From positions 744,001 to 808,000 of the forward strand of contig OY783216.1 in the NCBI GenBank assembly GCA_963678705.1: a DNA stretch of 64,000 nucleotides, given 5' to 3'. The notes beneath the pieces were generated by a model. The model ran no database searches. It was not told the origin of the DNA and saw nothing but the letters and a program-made list of their open reading frames with translations. Every line of letters starts with the position of its first letter. The stretch's first letter is position 1. This stretch comes from Panorpa germanica (lineage: Eukaryota; Arthropoda; Insecta; Mecoptera; Panorpidae). Below are positions 51,411 to 63,305 of this stretch, piece after piece. The translations under genes were made by a program, and so were the position numbers.

Positions 51411-52160
51411 CAGTTAATATATAATTATTTCTATAATTACTACATGATAAAATGACATTTGAAGAAGATTTGATGTGAAATTTTCATAATTAAATATCAA
51501 GAAATGAGGCATTGACAGCGAATCTCCGCAGACGTCACAAAAAAAAGTAACATTGCGGTGCCACTCATAACTTATCACTGCATTTTCTGAAATTGAAAAA
51601 TCAAAATAATGTTTTTGTGTACCAAAACCAATATGTGTTTTTCTTTTTTCATTGATTTTTTAATTTTTACAGTACTTAAAAGTCAAAATACCGATTTTTC
51701 ATGAAAAAAATCAGAAACTTTGTTATTTTAAAATACGTTTAAATTAATTTAAAAAAAAAAACTCGACAGCGTTACCTCCGTATTTATGTAAAGAAAGAGT
51801 GTGCAAAATTTCAAAAGAATCGGTACAGTAGATTTTGAGCTAGACGAGATACCGACTTTAAAAAAGCTAAGTGTGAGAAGCGCATTTAAAAGTTTCAAAG
51901 TAACACGAAACCAGACCAGAGAGGTGAAGACTTAAAACTCTATATGTCCGACAGTTTTACTCCAAACGACTTCAAATTTTCACACTATAAACTTAATATG
52001 TTGTACAATAATATAAATAGATAAAAAGAAGAAAGAAAAAATGTTGAACCCTTACCCCCCTTTAAAACTAAACATATCTCTTTAATATAACAATTAACTG
52101 GACAAGTTCTCTCCATGTTCCTCCCTAGGGCCTCCACAAGAGAGGGGCCCCCATAATAGA
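51411..52160 (-). repeat. Interspersed repeat (same family as 57670-58400)
   Basis: A long copy, in the orientation opposite to 45740-46185 and 62705-63305. It extends at its right end into sequence resembling the CAGGGCCGGATTTA family (52117-52255, CTCCACAAGAGAGGGGCCC to CTAAATCCGGCCCTG), also joined in the same way at 58355-58410. The junction is therefore part of the repeated unit. Confidence 0.72.
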
Positions 52161-52255
52161 AATCAAAGCAATACATTTTTGAAAGATTTAACGGAAAGAA
52201 TTGTTCCTTTTATTCGGAAAATAGTAAGGGGCCTCCGCGCTAAATCCGGCCCTGG

Positions 52256-52574
52256 TTTTCATACGTCCTTAAGTCATATTTTCTTTACCTCCTCTTTTCG
52301 TATACCTGTTTGTATTTTCTTGCGCTTTCGTTTAGTCTTCTTGAACATTTTGCAATTTCAAAGATAAGGCGACTAAAGAAACTGAAGTTTCGTAGAACCG
52401 ATTGCTTTCTTTCTCTGCCTTACTCTGTTCATCTTCTTTCACTCCCACTAATTCTGCGCTTTCTCTTTACTTCCTCTTCTTCTCTCCCCGTGTTATTTGT
52501 GCTTTCACTATGTGTTATTAACTATCAAATCGCTCGAGTTTATTAATAAGATAAAATATCTTGAGTTCTCGGTA
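52256..52574. other. Short intergenic stretch before the tRNA gene
   Basis: Pyrimidine-rich (CTTT/CTTC) sequence on the plus strand; no gene. Confidence 0.4.
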
Positions 52575-52646
52575 GCCGTGATCGTCTAGTGGTTAGGACC
52601 CCACGTTGTGGCCGTGGTAACCCAGGTTCGAATCCTGGTCACGGCA
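52575..52646 (+). tRNA. tRNA-His (GTG anticodon)
   Basis: A complete 72-nt cloverleaf. The acceptor stem GCCGTGA (52575-52581) pairs with TCACGGC (52639-52645), with A as the last base. The anticodon stem CCACG/CGTGG encloses loop TTGTGGC with anticodon GTG at 52608-52610, and the T arm is CCAGG-TTCGAAT-CCTGG. A run of seven T's about 15 nt downstream fits RNA polymerase III termination. No intron and no mismatch in the stems, so it looks functional and not like a SINE head. Confidence 0.97.
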
Positions 52647-55180
52647 ACGATGAACAATTTTTTTAAATAATTAATTAAAATATTAATTATGAATTACATT
52701 AGCTAGCGGCGTATATGAATTACTATTTTGCACCCGCAAACAACACGTTTTCCGTAGACAAAAGGTCACAAAACGAACTAAATTATCTCACACTTACCAG
52801 TCTCGCTTTAAGGCACTTATAGTATTAATAGTTTTGTCTAAAATAACTTTGAAATAATTAAGACAGCCAAAAATTATTAGAAAACTTATGTTAATAAATA
52901 AATAAATAAATTTTAAAAACATAACAAATTCTGACGTTTTTTTAATAGACAAATACAGTCAAAAGACATTTTGAAAAAACGTTTGCATTAAATACGTTCA
53001 AAAGAATACAATATTATTTTTGGAAATAAGTTTTAGTTGTTATTTTTTTGTTGGCACGATTTCTTAAAATCCGCCATTACGAGTATTTCAGCGTCTTGTA
53101 GTGAAATCTTATTTTGTTTGTTCTTTCTGTAGTTGATGTTAAAAACTATTAAAATTTAATTATAGAGGAATAATTAATTCAATTCTACCTACCGCAATTC
53201 TCTAGCTGAGAATGACAAATTCAGTTAGGATAAATAATAATAACAGTGCCGTATTATGCACTTGAAGGGCCCTAAGGGCGATAAAGTTATGAAGGGTATG
53301 AAATCAATATTGCTTAGTACGGATTAGCCCACGTCATAAAGAATATATTCTTTTAGAGGCATGTAAAGAAATTACATTTCTTTAGTTGGTAACACTGACC
53401 AGGATTATTACAATTGCATTCTGGCCAGACGAACTAAAGGTATATATTAGTTATACCTACTTTCATTGTAGAGTTGATATTTGGAGTCGACAGAACTCAC
53501 TGTGCATAATGTTAAGTTATTATTAAATTAGATAAAAAGCAATTGACAATGTAAATAATAAACTTTAAATGTCGTTTCTTTGATTTCAGGTAAGATAGTA
53601 TGATTTAAGTTAAACAGTGTAATTATTATAATGTGTATGTAAATTACTAAAATAAAAGTCTTTGATTTCAGAGCAACACATAAGTTTGTTAGAAAGTTAT
53701 ATAAAAAATAATTTAAACAATTATACAAATGACGGAGGTATAAGCGGTTCCGTGAAACAAGTTTGCCGGGATGTTTATCATCATAGCATCCTCAGGGATT
53801 AACTTTAATATTTTATTGTAAGCAAACGATTAACATTGGGAAAATAATAAAAAGTCTTTTTTTGTGGAAATAACAATTGGTTGATAAAGAAACATCGACA
53901 TTTTAGTCGTTAAAATTACGGGTGACGATTCGAAAAAATCGACTTTTTATCGTTTTCGAAAAGCTTGCACATGAAATTTTTATATAAAAACTCTTTTTTT
54001 CTGAATCGATTTTTTAAACTTCGATTCGAATCGATTAAAAAATCGATTTCTTTTATGAAGAATGGCCATCCCTAGTTAAAAAAAGGTAGAACTGTGAGTT
54101 TTTTATCAGTTATTTATTACTATTTCAAAATTATGTAAAACATATTTCATGTAAAAATTTTCATTAGAACGTATGCTGTACCACTCTAATGACACTTGCC
54201 TCAAAAAAAGGGGCGCCGACTTCCTCCACGATTTTTGCTGATTGGCTTATCAGAAAGAAAGGAAAAAAACGGCGTTTTTATCTGTAGACCCAAGTGCATG
54301 GAATGAACTAGAATCATTTGAAAATATTGAACATTGAGTTTTTGGCAGACTTCTGAAAAAAAAGTTTCAAATTTCATAACTTTTTTTCACTTTTTCGTTT
54401 ATAAATAATTAGAAATACTCTGAATACTCTTGATTTTCCATGTGCCTACATGTGCTGAGTATATCCTATAAATTTTAAGAGAATCTGTCAAACCGTTCTC
54501 GAGATATGAAGAAAGGAAACTTTCAAAAACACAGTTTTCAGAAAAATGCGTTTAAAGTTCCTACCACTCAACTACGCGCTCCGAACAGCTGCTTCTTTTA
54601 ACTGCTATATCTTTGTAACGACTTTGAATTTAAAAATATCACTTTACCTGCATATTATACAAATGTTAAGGAATAAATTTATGCAAAAAGAAAAATCAAT
54701 TTTTTGAACTCATTAAGTACGCATAGTTTAGTTGTTTTCCATTTATGTTTACTCAACTAATTTTGTTGCAATGAGTATATCTAAAGTATGGACATCAGTG
54801 TTTACCGTTTTGTTACTTTGGCATACGAATGTGCAAGCAATTTCAGGTAATGTCATTAATTTTCTTGCGTTCTCAACTGTTTATTATTTATATAAAATTT
54901 ATTTTCAGAATTTAAAACAACATAAATAAAAACTCAATTAGATAACATAAATAGGTTGACAGATAAGCAAAAAAGAAACAGTAGATGTCTACCGAAACGG
55001 AAAGCCCAGCCAAAACTTTCTACAATGTGACGTCACTTGGCAAATAGTCTTTCAATTTTTTTTATTTTTAATGATTTTAACTGGAATAACTTACAATTGT
55101 ATCTAAGGACATTTGATATAAAAATAAATAAAATAATTCGATTATTACGTGGTAGAAGCATAGAAATCTTCTTCGATGCG
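52647..55180. other. Intergenic, nothing clearly coding
   Basis: 2.5 kb of mostly AT-rich DNA. 53365-53400 resembles the inside of the CTTAGAGCATAT family (AAATTACATTTCTTTAGTTG). 53930-54055 is a tract of ATCGATTTTT repeats in both orientations. No gene supported. Confidence 0.4.
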
Positions 55181-55360
55181 CAGGGCCGGATTTAGAGGTG
55201 CGGAGGCCCTAGGGCAACGAAGGAGTGGATGCCCCTAATTATTTTCCGAATAAAAGGTACAATTCTTTTCCGTCAAGTCTTTCAAAAATGTATTGCTTTT
55301 ATCTCTATTGTGGAGGCACCGGGGAGTAGCCCTGCCTGCACTCCCTCAAATCCGGGCCTG
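55181..55360. mobile_element. hAT-like MITE, CAGGGCCGGATTTA ends
   Basis: A 180-bp element with inverted ends CAGGGCCGGATTTAGAG and CTCAAATCCGGGCCTG. The flanks TCGATGCG (55173-55180) and GCGATGCG (55361-55368) match at seven of eight bases. Confidence 0.87.
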
Positions 55361-55368
55361 GCGATGCG

Positions 55369-56000
55369 TTATTCTTTAGACAAGATAAGGAATTAGGCAG
55401 GTCCGCCATTAATAACGAGCCCACACATTTATCTTTCGTACATTACTTGCAAAACGAAAAACGAGTTTGCCACCCTACATTCATGCAAAATTTAACGTAA
55501 GTGAAACCTAGTAATATTAAAAGGCACTTAAAGGTCATGTTTTATAGCTAGCACAGAGGTAAATTTATTTTAAAAAAGCAGTTGTATTATGTTAGATAAA
55601 TCTTAAATACTGTAAGTGTGTTTAATTAAAATTGTTTGGGGGTCGATTTTTTAATTTTACATTGAAATAAATGTATATTTAAGTATACCAATATCCAAAT
55701 GTTAATGGGTGGGGGTTATATCAAATTTGAATTTCAATTTTGCCGCTTCTTTTACAAGAAATTAGTAATAATAAGCAAAGACTAGTCGTAATCGAGATTT
55801 ATCTTTTGTTGGCAACCTTTGTTATATAATACTTAACGAGATACACAACTCAGCTGTTACTGTTAGTAGAATATACATATAAGGAGTTATTAAAAAAGAA
55901 TTAGACGTTTGAGGTTCTAGTAACCCACTTTATCAATATATAGTACACAGTTTTACAGAAATTAAGACATAGGGCACAAACGGACCCACACATTTATTTC
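55369..56000. other. Intergenic with a GGGCTTGTGTCC-family fragment
   Basis: 55878-55980 is a reversed end of the AATGGGCTTGTGTCC family (TTGAGGTTCTAGTAACCCAC). The remainder is AT-rich without a gene. Confidence 0.5.
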
Positions 56001-56273
56001 CATAGAGACATAAGAATAGAGTGCGTGAAACGTACGGCCGCGTGTAAGAGGAAGTGATAAAGGCAAAGAGAGAGATAGCTGCCGAGTGATCTATTTGTCT
56101 CTTTCTAGCTGAACCGCTGCTGCTGACTTGGCTGTTTGGCGGTGAGGTACGGGGTAAGCAAGGAAACACAATCCTCTGCTAGAAAGAGACACGAAGGACA
56201 TTCACAACTATCTCTCTATTTGCCTTTATCGCAGTATTCAGCCTTTTGCGCACTCTATTCTTATACCTCTATC
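56001..56273. mobile_element. Second copy of the CATAGAGAYATAAGAATAGA MITE
   Basis: A 273-bp copy with ends CATAGAGACATAAGAATAGA and CTCTATTCTTATACCTCTAT; its interior is shared with 12410-12800. Confidence 0.82.
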
Positions 56274-57497
56274 GTGATTTCTCATAACTTAATACTAGAT
56301 AAAACGCCATCTGAGATTTCGTTCAAGAAGTTATATACAGTTATCAGACCCACAAAAGCGATTTTTCAAAAAAAAATCCTGATAAGACTATTAATTGTAT
56401 TAATGGAAAAATTTGTACACATATTATGGTAACTTTTAACTGTATTTTAACATTTTTATATTTGCTAAAATAATAATTTGGAAGCTGCTATAGCTGATCT
56501 CCAGGAGCTCCTCTCAAAAAAGGCATCTTGCGATGACCACGATATCTCTGGACTGAATCATTTAAAATGAAAAAACCAAACGGATTTCGTTAAAATAATG
56601 TATAATCTAGAAATTAATCGAAGGATTAGGCAAAATAATTTGTTTTGACAAAATGGCGGCTTCTCAAAAAAATAATCCATTTTTGACCAAATTTTTGGCC
56701 TTAAATTGTTTATAAAAAGAAAAATAATTATCGGTGAGATACAACCTTCGATTAATTCTAAAAAATATAATTAAGAAGCTTGTGTTAAAATTTGAGACTG
56801 ATCGGTTCAGCCGTTTTCGAGTAATCTTGATCATTGTTTTTGAAAACACCATTTTGAGAAAAACGCTTTTAAAATTTGAAAGGCACTATACATTGAGTAC
56901 AAAATTTTTATTTTCATATTCACATAACTTCCACTACTTGAAATTTGTGTGTGTACTTAAATATATGTACATTACGAAAATGAAAAATAAAAAATTTTTT
57001 TTTTGAAAATATTAACTGTATATAACCTCTTAAGGAGCATCAGTTAAGGTTTATAAAAGTGTATAGTGAATCCGTGATAATAATTTGGGGCCCCTATCAT
57101 TAAGAGGTGGTTTTAAAGGAACCATACATAACCTAAATGCTGAAGTAAAATATCGACATTAGAATTGAGTGATTTGTACTCCACTGGTAGTTGGTGCGGA
57201 TGGCTTTAAGATAAATAAAGAATTCATGTAATCTGTTTGGACACTTAACAATAATGTACTCGAATTCAAACGACATTTTTAACGCACTTGGACGTCAACA
57301 GCATTCTACTACTTACGTCACTCGTCATACGTCACAACATTATTTTGCAGCGTCATGCGACTCACTTGCAAACATATCCAATTTCCACTTCCACGTATTC
57401 TGTTGTAAAATATACTTAAGTTTTCTGAACGATGTATTTTTAACGTGTTTCTCACAACACTCAATTATTAAAGCATTCCAAGTGATACTCTTATACA
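56274..57497. other. Intergenic, nothing recognised
   Basis: AT-rich. Small frames here lack any recognisable protein pattern. Confidence 0.4.
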
Positions 57498-57612
57498 TAG
57501 GGCTTCACACGAGACGAGATAAGGCGAGAGTTTCAAAAATCTCGTCACGTTGTCGTTAGTTTAGAAAAAAATAGATATCGTGTTAGTGTCGTTCTCGTCT
57601 CGTAATCGTAAT
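57498..57612. mobile_element. Left end of the TAGGGCTTCACAC hAT family
   Basis: About 115 bp matching the start of 14278-15017 (TAGGGCTTCACACGAGACG and on). It stops abruptly and is followed by the repeat copy at about 57670, so it is a truncated insertion. Confidence 0.82.
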
Positions 57613-57669
57613 CGGGGGGGAGGTCAAAACTATAAAAAAAAGCATAGTTTCAATCATGTTTTTTGACGA

Positions 57670-58400
57670 CATAGTTAATATATAATTATTTCTATAATTA
57701 CTACATGATAAAATGACATTTGAAGAATACTTTGTGAAGTTTTCATAAATAAATATCAAGAAATGAAGCATTGACAGCGAATCTCCGCAGACGTCACAAA
57801 AAAAAGTAACATTGCGGTGTCACTCATAACTCATCACTAGATTTTCTGAAATCAGAAAACCAAAATGATTTCATTAGTTGATAAGTTTTGTGTTTTTCTT
57901 TTTTCATTGATTTTTTAATTTTTACAGTACTTATAAGTCAAAATACCGATTTTTCATGAAAAAAATCGGAAACCTTGTTATTTTAAAATACGTTATAATT
58001 TAAAAAAAAAATCGACAGCGTTACCTCGGTATTTATGTAAAGAAAGAGTGTGCAAAATTTCAAAAGAATTGGTATAGTAGATTTTGAGCTAGAGAGGATA
58101 CCGTCTCTGAAAAAACTAAGTGTGAGAAACCGCATTTAAAAGTTTCAAAGTAATACGAAACCGGACCAGAGAGGTGAAGACTTAAAACTCTATATCTCTG
58201 ACAGTTTTATTGACAACGACTTCAAATTTTCACACTATAAACTTAATATGTTGTACAATAATATAAATAGATAAAAAAAAAGAGAAAAAAAAGTTGAACC
58301 CTTACCCCCCTTTAAAACTAAACACATCTCTTTAATATAACAATTAACTGGATAGAGCCTCCACAAGAGAGGGGCCCCCATAATAGAAATCAAAGCAATA
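57670..58400 (-). repeat. Interspersed repeat (same family as 51411-52160)
   Basis: It follows 51411-52160 closely over its length, including the extension with CCTCCACAAGAGAGGGGCCC. A second small fragment of the family lies at about 58405-58500. Confidence 0.72.
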
Positions 58401-58500
58401 CATTTTCTTTTTATTCATTTTTCAATTTTTTACAGCACTTTAAAGTCAAAATACCGATTTTTCATGAAAGAAATCAGGAACTTCGGGGGGTTTCTTTTAA

Positions 58501-59841
58501 GTAAAAAATTACTTGACTTTAAGGTAACATTAATGTTTTGTGTTTAGTTTTTATAAGACAATATTTAAATGTATATGCTTCTTTTTACGAGAGAATATAC
58601 AAAAAATGTATGTGTACGAAACAACCGATAAAATTAATAATTTAATATAGTTTCTTTTAATATACAATCTATAGAACAAAGTAGCTCCGACTCGTCCAAA
58701 AAGCAAGCTGATATGTTCTAAAAATATCGAGAAAACTAAAGATATCACGGTAGACACTCTGCGTGCATTGGCAGAGCTCGAATTGTTTGCAAAGACCTCT
58801 CCGCTTTTATAAAGGAACGATTTTTACATCACACTAACATAGACTTTTCAAAATTAATAAAGGACATCTTTTTCAAAATATAAATCACATCAAATCTTAT
58901 TAAAAATATAAATTGAAACAAATATTTTACTTTTTGATTAAAAAACTATCGATTTAAAATGTATGGCTAATGGGAAAACCACGAAAAGAAACACGCCGTC
59001 AACTCTACGTCATGGTGGGTGTTGTGGAAATGAATAAGCAATGCCTGGACATAGTAATAGTTAATTTATAATATATAACAAATAAAGATAAAAAATTGAG
59101 CTCAAAATTTAAATATTTTAAAATATTCATTGAGGTGCCCTACTTTGCAGTGACGTAGCCCCGTCCTTGTAAGACACACAAAAAAATATTGTATACAAAA
59201 CTTGTAGGGAATTGAGTCCTCTTTAAGTTTGATAATAACTCTTTTTATCATAGGACGCACTAATAACGAGATATTGCTAAAAAACTGTTTTTGGCCGCCA
59301 TTTTTCCAAGATGGCGGCGCGCCATCGTTTTTATTAGCAGCTCTAACTTTAAAACATATCCAAAAATTAGAACTACCAGCCCTCATGTCTAAGTGCCTTT
59401 TTTCGGCACTGAGAACAGAGCTATAAGGTCCTAGACTCAAACACTGAGTTCTTCTTGGCTCCGGGTTTGATTCCTGTTGATAAAATTAATTTATTCCAAG
59501 GCTGGCAACCAAATAATTAACAAAATTTTAAATTGTCGGGAATAATTAGGATTTACTAATTACAAATTTTAAGTCGGATATATTATTGGTACAATATTAT
59601 TTATTAACAAATATAGGAACTTTATCGGCTCGCAGTGCCTTGGACTAAGGATGACGATCTGAGATCGATATTTTGAGGCGAAAAAATCGGTTTTTTTAAA
59701 TCGATGATAAACCAACCACGGGTCGATCTCAAACACTCGAAAATCGACATTCGATTTTTTTTTGTAAGAATGCACCTATACAATTATTTACATTAACTAT
59801 TATAAACTTGGACATGAAATATTGGAAATTATAATTATTTG
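58501..59841. other. Intergenic, nothing recognised
   Basis: AT-rich. A small palindromic patch GCCGCCATTTTTCCAAGATGGCGGC lies near 59293-59317 and ATCG-rich low complexity near 59660-59760. No gene. Confidence 0.4.
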
Positions 59842-60280
59842 TGACAGCTGTCTAGATATAATAAATATTAATATTCTATTAAGATACGAGTATAATAAAT
59901 ATTAAATATGTAAAGAAATTGTATTTCTTTAGTTGGTACAAAGCTCGTCTGTCGGTAAAACAGTTATCATGAACGTCATAGATTGCGCTGTAGGGATAAC
60001 GGCTAAAACAGTTGATGAGTGGACAGAACTCACGTTTTTAGTTATATTTATATATAGTTTATTTATATTTATACATATCTACATTATTCTACATCAATAT
60101 AATGTCATATTTAACAATTGTCACGTATTATATCTAGACAGCTCTGACATGATAACTGTCACTTTCGACGCATGCGCATAGAGAACAATTAGGTACATAT
60201 ACCGTTCTCTCTCGCACACATTTTGGACACTCTTTCAGTTCCAGCATTCTCTCTCCATATATATTTTTATATGCTCTAAG
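59842..60280. mobile_element. CTTAGAGCATAT-family MITE, left end missing
   Basis: The right end (TATATGCTCTAAG) and subterminal blocks match 18194-18725 and 49057-49562; the left end is absent. Confidence 0.75.
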
Positions 60281-60844
60281 ATAATACCTTATAAAAACAA
60301 GAAAAACATAAGTATTTCAAAATAAAATTTAGTTAATTTTAGTTATGAAAAAACTTAAGAGAACAAATAAAATAATAAGTCTAAAAATAAACCATAAATA
60401 TAGCAGCGTGGTATTATTAGCTTTTCTGCTGAAATCAATTTGATCATCGATAACGCATCCCATCAAAGCAGAACGCGGCCAACTGAATTACAGGGATACA
60501 CTGGATGGCGGACATCACTCTCTACCACAGGGATAGCGAACCTTTTACACATTTCAAGTTTTTCTAGTACCTCAACAATTGTATCAATTTTCACTTGTAT
60601 AAACACTACTTAGAAATTGTTGTCAGCCGCACATAAAAACGTTCGCCATCCCTGGCTCTAGAGCGATGAACTATTAGCAAGTTCCGCGGAGAAGAGCATC
60701 ATCGAGAGCAGGACAGAACTGGCTAGTGGAATGGGTGTTAATGGCGGTAGGGGGGCGTTGGGTGCTCGTTATGTGGCAATGACAACCACAATGTGCCCGA
60801 AGAAAGCTCGGTTGACACCATAACGATTTAGGAAAGAAAAATCG
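60281..60844 (+). other. Possible coding remnant interrupted by a MITE
   Basis: GC-richer than its surroundings. A frame from 60664 to the stop at 60823-60825 reads SDELLASSAEKSIIESRTEL and on, a plausible protein-like sequence that I do not recognise. Upstream, at 60528-60654, lies a hAT-like MITE (CAGGGATAGCGAAC / GTTCGCCATCCCTG). Either a decayed exon or chance. Confidence 0.3.
60528..60654. mobile_element. hAT-like MITE, CAGGGATGGCGAAC ends
   Basis: A 127-bp element with inverted ends CAGGGATAGCGAACCTTTT and AAACGTTCGCCATCCCTG. The flanks CTCTACCA and GCTCTAGA share CTCTA offset by one, so the target duplication is only hinted at. Confidence 0.75.
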
Positions 60845-61095
60845 AATGGGCTTGTGTCCTATATCTTAATTTCTATAAAAGTGTACTATATATTGATAAA
60901 GTGAGTTACTAGAACCTCAAATGTTCAATTATTTTTTAATAACTCCTTATATGTTTGGAGATATTAACAATTAAAAAAGTCATTTTGTCTCTTCAATTAT
61001 TGAAGGGAAAATCAACGTTGTACACATTCAAACTACATGTGACATCACAGCCGCTAGTTGCTATCTCTTTTATACAACAGAGTGTAAAAAAGAAT
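60845..61095. mobile_element. AATGGGCTTGTGTCC-family left half
   Basis: An intact left end (AATGGGCTTGTGTCC) and about 250 bp of interior, then a sharp switch to a CAGAGATGTGC-family element at 61096. Confidence 0.78.
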
Positions 61096-61630
61096 ACTCT
61101 TTATGTTACTAATATAAATGTTATTTTTTTTTTTAATAATTATGAGAATTCTCTTTGGTAAAGACCAACTTCGTTTTGAAACATTTTTGTTTCATAAAAA
61201 TACTACCTAGAATTTTTAAAAATAGCAAAAGTAAGGGTTTTATTAATGTCGCATGTTTATGTTGCACTAGTCTGTACGTTAAAAGTACAACACATTTAGT
61301 ACACTCATGTCTAAATAATGTCAAATTATGAATGAAAATATATAAATGTTGGATGTCGCATGTGGGGTATTAAGACAATTGTGCAGATACTTTTAGATCA
61401 TAGATGGTGCTAATGTTGGTGGGGTTTTAAGTTTATATTCAAAAAATAATGTTTACTGATTAACACTATGAAGTAACAAAAATGAAAAAACTATTTTGTA
61501 TTTTACAAATAGGAAATAGGTTTGTAAAAGTTTTCAAATAAAATATGAAATTCTATACAAAATATAAAATAGGTATTTACTATTTTGTATTTGCATTTTG
61601 AATTTTGGATTTTAAAAACGCACATCTCTG
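61096..61630. mobile_element. CAGAGATGTGC-family element, one end missing
   Basis: A reverse-oriented copy of the family at 10037-10820. The end at 61630 (GCACATCTCTG) is intact and the other end is truncated at the junction with the preceding repeat. Confidence 0.78.
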
Positions 61631-62278
61631 ATAGTTTTGAAAAAAGTGATCACTAGGACAGGTATTTGTAGGAGTTATGCTTGTTGCCATTAAATTAGGC
61701 GTATATTTATAGTGAATTTTGATTTGAGTGTTTGCTTCAGGATTCGAAGGCTATACAGCATGGACTAGCTGTACTTTCTAGCCTACATATAATTGTTGGG
61801 TGTAATCCAGGCTTACCACTGCGTGGAACCAAAACCATCCAGGAACTCCTAAACGTTTGATATTTTATTAGGTCCGCTGCCAAAACCACTTCGCACATTG
61901 CAGGATCAATTTAGCTTCCAAGTCCCAGTGCCCAAGTCAGCTGAGCTGGGGTTTTGGAACTATGAACTTTTGTGTTAAATAAACCTTCAACATGTTGCAA
62001 ATGATATTTAATTAAGATAATCTAAATAAACAGAGATGGAATATAGAATACATAGTGAGGTAGAAAGAGAGGATTGATATAATCAGGCGATTTTCGGGGT
62101 TCATGAGATACTATCTCGCGCTTTGATATTTTGCTCATGGCGTGGCGATGCAAAACTTTTAATCAATCGTATCTACTGCATTTATTTTTGTTTGTGAAAT
62201 TTGTTATATTGTATCTGGAGCTCTTCAAATTGAAAGAGAGTTATTTATAAAATCTATTTTGCGCAATTTAAATTTAAA
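61631..62278. other. Intergenic, nothing recognised
   Basis: Mixed composition (61730-61980 is less AT-rich) but stops occur in all frames and no protein pattern is seen. Confidence 0.4.
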
Positions 62279-62608
62279 TTAAAGTTTACCCCCGTCGCAA
62301 GCGACGACTGTCTTTTATGTGTGAATTGAATTTCATTTCAAATTTTAAATTGAAATATTTAACTCGTTCCATATTTATTTTACATATAACAACACATAAT
62401 TTTTCATACAAACTGACTAAAAAAAATATTTCTTTTTCAATTTGTTCATTATTTGACTTTTTTTCAAAATTTGGGAAATTTTTTTCGATTTGTAAATTAG
62501 GTACCAAAGTTAGCCCCTGTACAAAATTTCAACTTTCTAGCACAATTTTTACTCTTGGCTAATACCGCCCCTGTGCCCCCAAATAAAATTTTTGAATTTC
62601 GATTTCTT
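62279..62608 (-). mobile_element. Helitron fragment, minus orientation
   Basis: The 3' half of the Helitron family on the minus strand, with the CGTCGCTTGCGACG hairpin and GGGGGTAAAC near 62284-62307. The terminal CTAG has decayed to TTAA. Confidence 0.78.
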
Positions 62609-62704
62609 CGGAAATAATACCATTATCTACTTTTTTATTAATGGTTTTTTGTTGTAACTTTTATGATAAAAAAGTTGCAAGCAAAAATATGTCTCAATTT
62701 TTTT

Positions 62705-63305
62705 ATTTATATTAATGTACAACATATTAAGTTTATTGTGTGAAAATTGTTTGAAGTCGATTGGAGTAAAAATGTCGGAGATATAGAGTTTTAAGTCTTC
62801 ACCTCTCTGGTCTGGTTTCGTCTTCCTTTGATACTTTCAAACACGTTCTTCTCACACTTAGTTTTTTCAGAGTCGGTGTCCTCTCTAGCTTAAAATCTAC
62901 TGGACTTCTTTTTGAAATTTTGCACACTCTTTCTTTACATAAATGCCGAGGTAACGCTGTTGAGTTTTTCTTTTTTTTTTATTTTAATGTATTTTAAAAT
63001 AAAAAATTTCTGATTTTTTTCATTAAAAATCGGTATTTTGACTTCTAAGTGATTGAAAAATCAATTTAATAAAAACGTTGACAAGGTTAGAAACTTATCA
63101 ACTAATGAAACCAATTTGGTTTTTTGAATTCAAATAATTCAATGATGAGTTAGCGGCTGAGAGCCGTCCGCGGAGATTCGCTGTCAATGCCACATTTCTT
63201 GATATTTATTTATGAAAATTTCACAAAGTATTCTCTAAATGTTACTTTAACATATAGTAATTATAGAAATATTTATATATTAACTGTGTCGTCAAAAAAC
63301 ATGAT
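62705..63305 (+). repeat. Interspersed repeat (same family as 45740-46185)
   Basis: The fourth copy of the family, extending to its other end (TATATTAACTGTGTCGTC), which corresponds to 51411 and 57665 in the minus copies. Confidence 0.7.

Noticed and set aside
52575..52646. tRNA as a SINE head
   Set aside because: Stems are perfect, a T-run terminator follows at once, and no repeated body or second copy is seen downstream.
55933..56432. ORFs on both strands around the MITE at 56001-56273
   Set aside because: They lie in the inverted ends and interior of a MITE that also occurs at 12410-12800, so they are not genes.
61730..61980. Less AT-rich stretch considered as a transposase fragment
   Set aside because: Stops occur in all frames and no motif could be read.
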